Below are positions 24,801 to 35,871 of a stretch of DNA of 64,000 bases, one piece after another. Numbering within the stretch: the stretch's first letter is position 1; the number at the start of each line of letters is the position of its first letter. The notes under the pieces were generated by a model. It was given only the letters and a program-made list of their open reading frames with translations. It had not been told where the DNA came from and did no database searches. The stretch comes from Annona cherimola (taxonomy: Eukaryota > Streptophyta > Magnoliopsida > Magnoliales > Annonaceae), in NCBI GenBank assembly GCA_030490835.1, contig CM059977.1, positions 15,099,399-15,163,398 of the forward strand, in the 5' to 3' direction. The position numbers and the translations under genes were made by a program.

Positions 24801-27800
24801 AGAGGTTCCTGGTCCTGGCACTAGGCGATTGGAAACTATCCCTGAGTTTGTTACAACTCCTCCTGCTGATGTAATTAGCGTTGATCCTGTGAATCAAGCT
24901 GGCTCTAACATGCAGGCTGATGCTCATGAAGCGGGGCTTCAGATATCTGGCGGTGGACCATCTGGAGCAGAGAGTCAGTCTTGTAGTCATGGGCATGTTG
25001 ATTCCAGTTCTGAAATGCTGCATACAGTTGATTGTGCTGCTGCTTCAATTCCAGTTAGTGCTGATGTTGATATGATTGGCGTAGACCCTGACAGCACCCC
25101 TGTGGAACAGACAATTCCTGAATCTAACAATGCTGCAGAGGATCCATCTCCTCAGCAAAGCACAATAGTTGCTCACGGCATCAACCAGCCCGACCATACT
25201 GACATGAATAATGATGGTTCTAGTGCTAATACTATTGATCCGACCTTTTTGGAGGCACTGCCGGAAGATCTCCGTGCCGAAGTACTAGCTTCTCAACAGG
25301 CTCAATCTGTTCCAGCTCCGAGCTATGCACCGCCTTCTGCTGACGACATTGACCCTGAATTCCTAGCTGCTTTGCCCCCTGATATTCAAGCAGAAGTACT
25401 AGCACAACAGCGAGCGCAAAGAGCTGTACAGTCCCAGACTGAAGGCCAACCAGTTGACATGGATAATGCATCCATCATAGCCACTTTTCCTGCTGATTTG
25501 CGTGAAGAGGTATCTTTTCGCCTGTGTACAACTAGATCATAAAATGCGTAATTCCTGCCAGTATTCTCTTTATTGATAATTAAGAATATCTTGGATGTTT
25601 TGGTTGTTTCCAATAAAGATACTATTGCTTTTGTCACTGACAATCTCTTTGGTATTGGTGAACTTTATCAGAAAAATAAAGGGAAATTTTAGAAAATAAA
25701 TCTGTGTAATCAATTAAGATGAAAATAAACGTACGTTTAAGCTAGAGGTGATAGCTCAACATTTTAATGGCCAATAAAGATACATAAAAGGGCCTGTACC
25801 GACGACTCCCATAAGCTAATTATGATTTTTATATATGAAAGTTAGATGTATAATAATATAAACAAATATGGCATGAGATGGGATAGGTTATTAGTCCTTT
25901 GCGAAGAAATAAGGGAATAATAATCAAAATAATATTCAGGCAAGAACTTGGAATAAAAACAATTATGCTTTGATGTTATTAAAAATTGAAGACAGCGTTA
26001 AGTATATCTCCAGTGATATCAGTAACTTAGATATAATAGTGATGATATTAATATTGATAATATTGGAGATACTAAAGATGATACTCAAAATTATTGATAA
26101 GATCTAGATCGGATTGATGTAACGATGTACAGGTTCCGTAAGAAATTTATCAGCCAGCTTTTGAAAAGGTATGTTGAAGATAACATTGATAAAGAGCACC
26201 AGTTCCTGCATATCTTCACTGGAAGGAAAGCATTACCTAACTTGCAAGATTGAAGCAATGATCTCACTATCAGGCTGATTGGCTTATGATTATAGAGTAG
26301 AATATTTAGGGGAAAAACAGATTGCTAAAATTATCTGTTAAACAATGTCTTTTTGCCCTCAATTTCTTGGGTGTCTACCTCACTTTAGGTCTCTGCCAAA
26401 TGTTTGGTGCGAGTGGCAGCTCAGATCACATGAGTGCGGGCAGGTTTTTACTCTGATGTGTTAATATAAGTCAAAAACGTTTCTGCCCTGGTCCGCTCTG
26501 ACCCCTTGATGCAGAGAATTACATTGCTGATCTACATTCAAGGCTTTTGCTAGATGGATATCCAATTAGAGTATCAGCTTTTAGGTCATGTCACAGCAAA
26601 CAGGAGGGCTCTGTTCTCCTATACACTAGATCAAGGAACACAAGTGATTTGAACTATTGATGTTAATCTTTCTACCAATATCTTTTTGAACACAGTCTTA
26701 TCAAGTACTTTGGTTGGTTTCAGGTTCTGTTGACCTCCTCAGAGGCAGTTTTATCAGCATTACCTTCACCATTACTGGCTGAGGCGCAAATGCTTAGGGA
26801 CAGAGCAATGAGCCATTATCAGGCCCGCAGCCTTTTTGGAGGCAGCCATAGGCTTGGTGGCAGGAGGAATAGCTTGGGAATGGACAGGCAGACAGTAATG
26901 GATAGAGGCGTTGGAGTTACAATTGGTCGGAGAGTTCCTGCCATCCCAAACAGCTTGAAAGTTAGAGAAATAGAAGGAACGCCTCTGTTAGATGCAAATG
27001 CTTTGAGAGCTCTGATTCGACTCCTAAGATTAGCTCAGGTAGTTCTTTTAAATTTAATATTTTTGTTATGTTATTTTTATTGAGACAATATCTTTTGCTG
27101 CATGTTTTCTCCTGTACTTGGATCAGGTTTCTCTTTGATTATAGAGAGATCACTTAATATATTTGAATTAATTGATTAATGGTTCATGTTGGAGTAAATT
27201 GTTATAAAAAGAAAATTTCTGTGTGGACAATAGCCTTTTTACTGGTACTTTGCACCATTTGAAAGGTGAGGATGTGAACATGGGACTTTTGTGGATTCTA
27301 AAGAGAGATTCGTGAATATTGTAGGTCAAGATTGTAATATAGAGATTCTAATAATGAATGTAATTTCATAAAATTAATTTAAAATAGTGGGTTTGGGTTT
27401 TCTTGTCAAATGGAAGAATTCACCATTTGTGTTATCATTTTTATAAGAATGACAAATGTCCTTTTCCTTGCTTTAATGTCCTTTTACTTGCTTTTATGTA
27501 ATAATAAAAGAGAGAATAAGTTTCTAGTAGATTTGCGTTTTTTATCTTCTGGGAATATTATGGATTTTTATGAGAAACGACATTGAAAAGACAAGATCGC
27601 CATGGAAGAGAAATTGGTATCATTATGAGAAGTGGAAATTAATCTGGAATTAACTTTTGGAAATGAATTTGACTACATGAGAACAAGGAAATGGATGGAG
27701 TGGGATAGGGCACTGATAACGTAGAGGAATTTAGGGAGAAACAAAGGTTTGTTGTAAATAGCAGGATTTTGTTGGATCTTATTAACTTGATTGAATGTCT

Positions 27801-30800
27801 TGAATCAATAGAATGCTACCAAGTTACCAAGTTATTTTGGTTCTTCTTCAAGGGTACCATTATCAAGTTGGCAAGTCTTCTTGTTGTGTTAACTAGCAAT
27901 CATGTTGTTTTGACCTCTGTTTTAGAACTTTCAATTAATGACTCAATTGGTTTTCTACCTACTTGTCATCTGGCAGCCTCTTGGGAAAGGCCTCTTGCAG
28001 AGACTCTTGTTGAACCTTTGTGCTCACAGTGTCACACGGGCCATTCTAGTTAGCCTTTTGCTTGACATGATAAAACCAGAAGCAGAGGGCTTTGTTGGTG
28101 GATCTGCTGCTTTTACTTCTCAAAGGCTTTACGGTTGCCAATGGAACGTTGTTTATGGCAGATCACAACAGTCAGATGGTATCTCTTTGGCTTATGTAAT
28201 ATTTCATTTTTCTGCCAGTCTGAGTTCCGGAATTGTGCCTTTATAACCTGGACTTTCTTTGTTTTTTCCCCCTTTTTTCTTTTTAATTTTCAAGGTCTTC
28301 CACCCCTTGTTTCACGTCGAGTGCTTGAGTTTTTGACCTATCTGGCAACAAATCATTTGGCTGTTGCAAATATTCTCTTCTACTTTGAACCTCCATCAGA
28401 TTTAGTATCAAGAAGTACTGGTCATTCAGAAGCCAAGAGGGAGAAGGGGAAAGAGAAAATTGGTGAAGGAATGCCATCATCAAGCTCAATTGATGCACCT
28501 TCGAAGGGATATGTCCCACTAATTTTATTTCTGAAACTTCTGAACCGTTCATTGTTTTTACGCAGTAATGCTCATCTTGAACAGGTAATAATAAGCTCCT
28601 GTAGATATGAGAAGCTTTCTTTGCTTTAGAATGTCTGGCGTGTAAGAACTCCTAGTTTGAATTCTTTCACGCAGGTCATGGGTCTCATCCAAGTAGTTGT
28701 TAACAATGCTGCATTGAAAGTTGAGTCTCAGCCACCTCAAACTGAGCAGGTTTCTGCAAATTCTCTTCCTTCCTCTGAAAAGGAATCTTCTGATGATACT
28801 CCAAATCCTCTCCAATCTGATCAGAACACTGAGCAGGAAAAGAATAAAATTATGAATGCTGAAACGCCCCCTACTGGCGGAAAGAGTTGTAATCCGTATG
28901 ATATCATCTTGCAGCTTCCAGAAACTGATTTACGCCATCTTTGCAGTCTTCTTGCTCATGAGGGGTAACTTTCTTTCTTAATGGTTCTTGGGGGTGCGCT
29001 GCCACATTTTAGGGTATCATGCTGCAAAATGAATTTATGCATGGTTTGAGTGAAGGGACCTCAATTTAATGTTGTGTTTTTGTTGATTATCAACCATATA
29101 CTGTGTGTATTATTGTCCTCTTTTTGGACAATAAATTCGACTCTGTTTGTTCATAGCATAGTAGGACATGATGTCATTTTCGAGGTTTTCGGCAACATGG
29201 TTAGGTGTATAAATAACTTAAAAGAGTTGACAATAATGATCATGGATGATGGACATTTGGAGATTGTCAATGATATGATGCTTTCTATTTTCCATGAACC
29301 AATTTCCATCATATATTTTACAATATTTCATAGAAAATTGTTTAGTTGAAGCTGTTTGGAAATGTTATATAGACGTGCTGCCATGGGGGATTTGAGGGTT
29401 GTTCTTTCAGAAAGATGGGACTCATAGCATGATGCTTTTTATATTGCTGGACAAACTTCTGTATCTGCCTATTGTTTTGCACATATTAGATGTTTTAATT
29501 AAAAAATATTAGTATTTTGAAAAGATGGTCATATGGATTTGAAACCATGAGAAGTAACTGCCTGTCTCGATTTGTCTTTCTTGATATATGATGGCTAATT
29601 GATCTTCTAACTTATCAGTCTCTCAGATAAAGTATATTTACTAGCAGCTGAGGTACTGAAGAAGCTAGCCTCTGTTGCTGCTCCCCATCGGAAATTCTTT
29701 ACTTCAGAGCTAGCAGGTTTAGCTCATGGCTTGAGTCAGTCTGCTGTGGCTGAGCTTGTGACTCTGAGGAGTACGCACATGCTGGGTTTGAGTTCTGGTT
29801 CTATGGCTGGAGCTGCTATTTTACGTGTGCTACAAGCACTCTGCATGCTGACTGCTATTGTTGTTGATGGAAACAAGGACCGGGAGAATGATGGAGAGCA
29901 GGCTGAGCAAGCCGTCATGTGGGAGTTAAATACGGCACTCGAACCATTATGGCAAGAATTGAGTGAATGCATCTGCACAACTGAGGCAAAACTAGGACAA
30001 ACATCTGCCTTCTCATCTCCTTTACCCACTTCAAATACTGCAGAGCATCTAGGAGGGGCCTCTTATCTGTCACCACCTCTCCCACCTGGCACTCAGAGGC
30101 TTTTACCCTTCATAGAAGCATTTTTTGTCTTGTGTGAGAAGCTTCAGGCAAATCACTGTATTGCTCAACATGATCTTAATGCAACTGCCAGAGAAGTCAA
30201 AGAGTCTGCTGGGACTGGGAGTTCTTTGACACCGATTGTGAAGGTTACTGGAGCTGGACAGAAACGTGTTGACAGTGGTATGACATTTGGAAGGTTTGCA
30301 GACAAGCATCGGCGCCTCTTGAATGCATTCATCAGACAGAATCCAGGTTTGCTGGAGAAGTCACTTTCAATGATGCTCAAAGCACCTAGGCTTATTGATT
30401 TTGACAACAAGAGGGCATATTTCCGTGCCAGAATCAGACAACAACATGAGCAGCACCCTTCTGCTCCACTGAGGATAAATGTTCGCAGGGCATATGTTCT
30501 TGAGGATTCTTATAATCAGTTAAGAATGCATCTTAGTCAGGATCTGAAGGGTAGACTGACAGTGCAATTTCAAGGCGAGGAGGGTATTGATGCTGGTGGG
30601 TTGACAAGAGAGTGGTACCAACTTCTGTCAAGAGTCATCTTTGATAAAGGCGCTTTGCTTTTTACTACAGTGGGAAACAATTCAACATTTCAACCCAACC
30701 CCAATTCTGTTTACCAGACTGAGCATCTTTCCTACTTCAAATTTGTGGGTCGTGTGGTAATATCATTTTGTCTTTTTGCGTTGTTATTTTGGTTGTTTCT

Positions 30801-31869
30801 CAATGTTTTCCCTCTCACTTTTGCATTGCAAATACCTTTACAGGTTGCAAAAGCACTTTTTGATGGTCAGCTTTTGGATGTTTACTTCACCCGATCATTC
30901 TACAAGCATATTCTTGGTGTGAAAGTTACTTACCATGATATAGAGGCTGTTGATCCTGATTATTACAAGAATTTGAAGTGGATGCTGGAGGTTAGTCACT
31001 CAGCAAGAATATTCATGTTTCAGCAATTTTTTTTTTTAATGTGCCTTTGTGGAGGTTCTGCGGTCATGGAAATAATGACATCGTAATGCTAATTTGATGC
31101 AGAATGATGTGAGCGATATTCCTGACTTGACATTTAGCATGGATGCAGATGAGGAGAAGCACATCCTTTATGAGAAAACTGAGGTACTGACTATTGAATG
31201 TCCTACACTGCTAATATGGTGTTTAGCTTACAAGAAACTTCAAGTCAAAGGCTGCCTCAGGGGAACTACCAAAATGAGTTTGACATCCCTAATTGGATAC
31301 GATTTGTTAAAAGGAAAACGATTTCTTTTCTGTGACTGAATTTGGACATTGAGTTGAGCTTTTCCTTCTTTATTTGAAGGTGACCGACTACGAGCTAATT
31401 CCTGGAGGAAGGAATACTAGGGTTACTGAAGAATCTAAGCACGATTATGTTGACCTTGTTGCTGAACACATTCTGACAACAGCTATCCGCCCTCAAATTA
31501 ATAGTTTCCTAGAGGGCTTCAATGAATTGGTGCCTCGAGATCTTATCTCCATATTTAATGACAAAGAGCTTGAGCTTCTAATCAGTGGACTTCCAGAAAT
31601 TGATTGTGAGTTCCTTTGTTTTAGCATGGTTTCTGATTCTTCAATTTTCCATTTGTTTGCGTCTTACAAGTTCTCTTCACTTGTTCCAGTTGATGATTTG
31701 AAGGCCAATACAGAGTATACTGGCTATACAGCTGCTTCTGGTGTTGTCCAGTGGTTCTGGGAGGTTGTAAAAGCATTTAGTAAGGAGGACATGGCAAGGT
31801 TGCTGCAGTTTGTTACAGGAACATCAAAGGTAGTATTTCCATTTCAGATGCATGTGTTTTCCAGCGAAC

Positions 31870-31907
<38 letters not shown>

Positions 31908-34017
31908 TTTGCACTGTGAACAATTGAGCATGACTTCACCTAGACTTCCATGATGTTTCATGACTTCATTTAACATGCATGCTGGTTTCAGAAAGCCATT
32001 TGCAGCTGCAAAACTTGGCAGCTTTTGACTGTTATATATATACGGTCCCGCTTCTATGTAACCAGGTTACATAGAAGCGGATTCACGTAACCCCTTCAAA
32101 ATCTAAGATTTTTGATGCTTAATGGATAATCCAATCCATTCATTATATTTAACATCATTTGTTTATTTAGGAGACCAAATTTCATCCTAATCAAGTATGT
32201 TTATGGGCCACATTTATTTTCTAAATATATATTCATGTGTAGATTATGAAAAACGCTTAGATCTATTTACACATGTATTACAATGTAATAATACTTTGTA
32301 GATCATTTATTCACATAAAAAAATGATATTTTGGACAATTTAGATGCCAAAAATACTGCTTTAAAATTGATATTTTAGCATTTTTCATAATTTATACATG
32401 AAAGTATATGTTTTGTAACAAATGTGACTTATAAACTTACTGGATTGTGATGAAACTTGATCCCCTAGATAAACAAATGATGTTAAATACAATGAATGAA
32501 TTAGATTTTCTATCAAAGATCAAAATTATACAATTTGAAGGGGTTACATGGGTCCACTTCTATATAATCCGGTTACATAGAAGCGGAGCCCATATATATG
32601 GATTTATATATGAGAAATATTCAATTGCAGCTTTATTCTACCACAATTACGGTGCAGTTATCTCAAAATCAGTTTCATATGATCATAAAATTATAATCTA
32701 CTCCACCCATTGTATTTAGAATTATGTATTCTATTACCATACCAATTTTCATCCCAATTGGATATGTGTATAGACTCTATCTGAAAATGGTACAAATTCA
32801 ACGTAATAAAATAATTTAATGTAAATAACAACTTTAAAGTTGTTTTTTCAACATGTAAATCATTTGCTATAAAATTTATATATGGATAAATGATTGTATA
32901 AAGTATTTAAGGGGCCTGTTTTGGGCAAAATGCACTGTTGATTATGGTGAAACTTTACTGCAAAGGAAATGTTCTCTTTATATATATATGTGTGAGAGAG
33001 AGAGAGAAATATTCAAGTGCAGTTTCACTGCACCACAATTACGGTGTAGTTACTTCAAAATGGGCATCACATGATTATAAAATTATAATCTACTCCACGA
33101 ATTGTATTTAGAATTATGTATTCTATTACCATACTAATTTTCATCCCAATTGGACATGTGTATGGATCCGATCTGAAAATGGTACAAATTCAACGTAGTA
33201 AAATAGTTTGATGTAAATAACAACTTTAAAGTTGTTTTTTCAACATGTAAACCGTTTGCTATAAAATTTATATATTGATAAATGATTGTATGAAGTATCA
33301 ATACATTTAAGTACATGTGGGACGCATTTTAGGCCAAATGCCATTAATTATGGTGCAGCTTCACTGCACAGGAAAGATTCTCATATATATATATATGTAT
33401 AAGAGAGTCGTGCACACAGTTCAATAAAGACCACTTTCTTTTGTAGCAATTGATTAATTGAGAGCTTTTTTATGAAGTTATTAGTTATTTTGACTGTTCA
33501 AACCATCCTAAATGCTCTGGTGGTGGATTTTGTTATGGAGAGCCATTCTCTCTCCAAAGCTCTTTTTCTGTGGAATCTTATCAAACTTTCGCTGCATGGT
33601 TCAGTTAGATTGATACATCTATTAATGTTTCTTTTGTCTTCATGGTTGTCGTATGGAAATCATAGGTTCCCTTGGAAGGTTTTAAAGCACTCCAGGGTAT
33701 CTCTGGTCCCCAGAGATTTCAAATTCACAAAGCTTATGGAGCCCCAGAAAGGTTACCTTCAGCACATACTTGGTTAGTTTCTACCAATTCGATGGCTCAA
33801 TAACTTGAAATTTCTTTTTTCTTAGTTTTATTGTGATTAAATGGTTTGTTACTGTCAGCTCTGCTGGCCCTTGTTTGGGAAATTGCAACTAACATTTTGA
33901 TTATATGATTACAGTTTCAACCAGCTTGACCTCCCTGAGTACTCATCCAAAGAGCAACTTCAAGACAGGTTGCTGCTTGCAATCCATGAAGCTAGTGAAG
34001 GATTTGGCTTTGGTTGA
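9851..34017 (+). CDS. UPL1/2: E3 ubiquitin-protein ligase UPL1/UPL2-type (HECT)
   Basis: HECT ligase that accepts ubiquitin from an E2 on a cysteine and transfers it to substrates. Coding exons: 9851-9883, 16945-17040, 17150-17356, 17458-25509, 26724-27038, 27977-28178, 28295-28584, 28675-28964, 29619-30756, 30844-30990, 31103-31183, 31380-31605, 31690-31829, 33666-33772, 33915-34017. The sum is 11427 nt, in frame throughout, giving 3808 residues; Arabidopsis UPL1/2 are near 3,700. It starts [11 protein letters not shown] then [12 protein letters not shown], as in the family. Armadillo-like DUF908/DUF913 regions fill roughly residues 90-810. Then come a UBA domain (about 1304-1345), a UIM ([13 protein letters not shown], about 1350-1368), an acidic tract (about 2174-2244) and three ubiquitin-binding repeats ([18 protein letters not shown] at 2705, [18 protein letters not shown] at 2743, FPADLREEV near 2790). 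The HECT domain covers about 3444-3808, with catalytic Cys3775 in [16 protein letters not shown]. Other introns hold no second gene; intron 13 is transposon-filled. Confidence 0.96.
10101..10137 (+). repeat. Poly-T / (CTT)n microsatellite
   Basis: A T run followed by about eight CTT units, in UPL intron 1. Confidence 0.9.
11195..11460 (-). mobile_element. Tourist-like MITE in UPL intron 1
   Basis: The termini GGGTCCGATTGG and CCAAATGGAC are imperfectly complementary and flanked on both sides by TAA (11192-11194 and 11461-11463). The interior has the Tourist-family word TATTTTAACTTTATACTCT. A diverged subtype relative to the GGGTGTGTTTGG copies. Confidence 0.7.
13461..13806. mobile_element. 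Family-3 hairpin element (b)
   Basis: The left end has GGCATTGGATGTGG and the right end, in reverse complement, GGCATCACATGTGG. The inner stems match through ACCCATATACAAAGTTTTAC on the left and its near complement GTAAAACTTGCTATATGGGT on the right. The right tip carries an extra small palindrome (GGCATCACATGT..ACATGTGATGCC). No ORF. Confidence 0.65.
14232..14566. mobile_element. Fold-back element in UPL intron 1
   Basis: Left-arm words AGGTGTTT and TTTTCATTTTTATGTGGG, and ATACCAAAATTTACC, are repeated as reverse complements in the right arm (TACATAAAAATGAAAA, GGTAAATTTTGGTACAC, AAACACCTAGGTGCA). Arms are about 110-120 bp with a short AT-rich loop. The small ORFs seen on both strands are by-products of the inverted repeat. 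Confidence 0.7.
14580..15250. mobile_element. Family-1 hairpin element in UPL intron 1
   Basis: Left tip GTTGCCAGTTGCAAATGGGC. The right tip in reverse complement is GTTGCCACCTACAAATGGGG, preceded on the outside by GGCTACACC and GCAGCACC respectively. Interior AT-rich with family-1 words such as CCAAGTTTCATTGAAATTAA. No ORF; arms are diverged. Confidence 0.55.
15255..15822. mobile_element. Family-1 hairpin element in UPL intron 1
   Basis: Ends near GGCTACAGATGGGGCC and, in reverse complement, GGCTGCAAATGAGGTCC. The right half has the family-1 core: ACTATTTTATTAGGTTGATT, CATTTTCAGATGGGGCCCAT and GATTCTAAATACAACGGGTG. It abuts the preceding element. Confidence 0.6.
25510..26723 (+). other. UPL intron 4
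   Basis: Begins GTATCTTTTCG after DLREE and ends TTGGTTTCAG before [22 protein letters not shown]-rich; no gene or bounded element recognised. Translation would stop at 25540-25542 if it were retained. Confidence 0.85.
31872..31908 (+). repeat. (ATT)n microsatellite
   Basis: About twelve ATT units in UPL intron 13, a likely length polymorphism. Confidence 0.9.
32043..32605. mobile_element. Family-1 hairpin element with palindromic tips, UPL intron 13
   Basis: The tips are themselves palindromes: CGCTTCTATGTAACC followed directly by GGTTACATAGAAGCG near the left end, and a diverged version near the right end. Arms of about 170 bp share CGTAACCCCTTCAAA, TATTTAACATCATTTGTTTA and CAAATTTCATCCTAATC with their complements. 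ATATATA lies outside both ends and may be the target duplication. No ORF. Confidence 0.8.
32608..32985. mobile_element. Family-1 hairpin element, UPL intron 13
   Basis: Starts GAGAAATATTCAATTGCAGC, ends near CTTTACTGCAAAGGAAATG. Contains CTACTCCACCCATTGTATTT, GAAAATGGTACAAATTCAAC and ACAACTTTAAAGTTGTTTTT, all shared with the neighbouring copy at 32994 and with the copies at 58420 and 63010. Confidence 0.75.
32994..33390. mobile_element. Family-1 hairpin element, UPL intron 13
   Basis: Left end GTGCAGTTTCACTGCACCAC, right end in reverse complement GTGCAGTGAAGCTGCACCAT. The interior is about 90 percent alike by eye to the previous copy. Both sides are (TA)n or (GA)n, consistent with a preference for AT-rich target sites. 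Confidence 0.75.
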
Positions 34018-34930
34018 TCCTCTGTTTACTGGATGATTATTCCGCCAGTGAGGCCATTGAGTTCTCCTCAAGTTCTCTTATGTACAGGTAAGCTAAACAT
34101 TCCTTGAATATTTTCTAGTTGCCACCTTCATCGGTTTGCTGCATTTCATGATGATTGTATGGTGCGCATTTTTTTTTTTTTTTGGGTTTGATAATATTGT
34201 ATGGTGCACACTTGACACCTGATTATTCGACTATTTTCAGGGCTTCATCAGTCATTTCGTTGTATCTAGATTCAGATTCTGATATTTAATAGGTTGATTC
34301 CTAAATTAAATTCAACAATTCGTCACACTGCAGTTTTTTAGTACAAATTCCTGGCAAAATAGTGAGTTGAAATTAAGTTATCGGCTCAATTCTGCCGGAG
34401 CTTGTGGACCAGGAATTGAGTTTGTGCTTTTAGAACAATTCTTGTGAAGCTTGTGGACTAGTTGTTTATAGAGCATAATTCTAACAGTTGCTTGCTATTA
34501 TTTTGCAGATTCAAAAAGGATCAACCGAGGCCGACTATGGATTGTCATTAGGCAAGGGTGAATTTTGTAGAAGTCGGAGGCAGCAATATGTGAATACCAA
34601 ACATGTCTCAGCGTCGAGCTTTTTGCTAGCACTAATGTTTGCGGTCAAAATATTCTTACTAGATGGCGATCGAAATAGTTGCAGCAGGGGCTTGCAGACT
34701 GTAATTCTTTCCCCCCAGTTTTTAGGGATCTCTTTGCCATATGGCTATGTGTAGCAGGACCCTGCCCTTCTGTTCATGCATAATTTTTGTTCGGCTGGTG
34801 GGTCTCTGAATTTGATCGTTTTTGTTACTACAATCAATTGCTAGATCTTGCGCCGTTTGTATTTTTCTCTGAGGATGATTCTCTCACCCGCGTGTGAATA
34901 TGAGCAACTGCTGAAATGAGAAATAAATAG
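34018..34930 (+). other. UPL 3' UTR with a probable intron
   Basis: After the stop, TGTACAG|GTAAGC at 34087/34088 is a strong donor. TTATTTTGCAG|ATTCAAAAAGG at 34508/34509 is a strong acceptor. The 421-bp T-rich stretch between them contains no coding sequence. AATAAA at 34922-34927 is a candidate polyadenylation signal. No transcript evidence is available. Confidence 0.55.
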
Positions 34931-35871
34931 TTGATTAATGTTTTGCCCCTTTGCTTCCTATTGCGCATGACGAACTAGCACACAGCACAGCATGGATACT
35001 AGTATATCATTTGCGGATCCAGCGCTGTGTTTGCGTTTTTTGTTGGTAAAGAGGAAAGTAAGCGAATCTTTCATTGATTTTTTTCCCCCTCCTCGCTTTC
35101 TGGGGTTGTTCCCTTCCTTACTTAGTAGGATATTTAACCGCTCGAACAACTTTATTTTCCTGTCATTTCTTATATTTTTAGTTATCACCACTTACACGAT
35201 ACCAAAAGCCTGTCCCGTCTATTTTTATTTTGAAAAATCATCTCTCTACCGATTAGATTTCCTGGAAAAAAAGTTCTTAGTTAACACCAATACTATTTTT
35301 CGCACAGATTTTCCAGATTTTACAAAATAAACTGGACCTCACCCTGATCCAAAATGAAAGCAATGAAATTTTCATGTTGAACATTTTCAAGCCTCCCGGG
35401 GACATCTTGAATCGAGGGTATTTGTTATCCGTGAAATGCGAATGTGATGAAAAAACTCGAAAGGCTGCTGGAGCTGGCCAGTTTGATCAACCTTGCTATC
35501 CAACATATCTTCCAATTGGCGAATTCGGTGCTTGAATTCTAAAATCCTCTAGCTACACCAACCTTATTTAACCAAAATCTTTTGCGGTTTTTAAAAAAGA
35601 TTACTACGGGTTAGCAACAAAATGATACTGCTGTTATCTTTTCAGCCTATACGGATCAACAATAAAAAAGTAGGCACTAATTCAGGTCTTTGCTCAGCCA
35701 TATCACTAAAGCGCATAAATCAACGGCCTCGATTACATTTCGATTCGAGCGAGGCTGACCGCTGTGCGGAATACTGGAGTGATCAACGGACGGTCTTGCG
35801 GCCGTTTCCTTTCTTTCTAGGGACTCGGGAGTTGGGCCAAGCAAAAAAATCCCGCCACTGAACCTAAGAAC
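34931..35871 (+). promoter_or_regulatory. UPL-PPR intergenic region with PPR promoter
   Basis: A short tandem intergenic interval. The last 250 bp are GC-richer. TGGGCC at 35833-35838, about 35 bp before the PPR ATG, is a site II-type motif often seen in genes for organelle proteins. No TATA box, element or extra gene identified. Confidence 0.5.
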
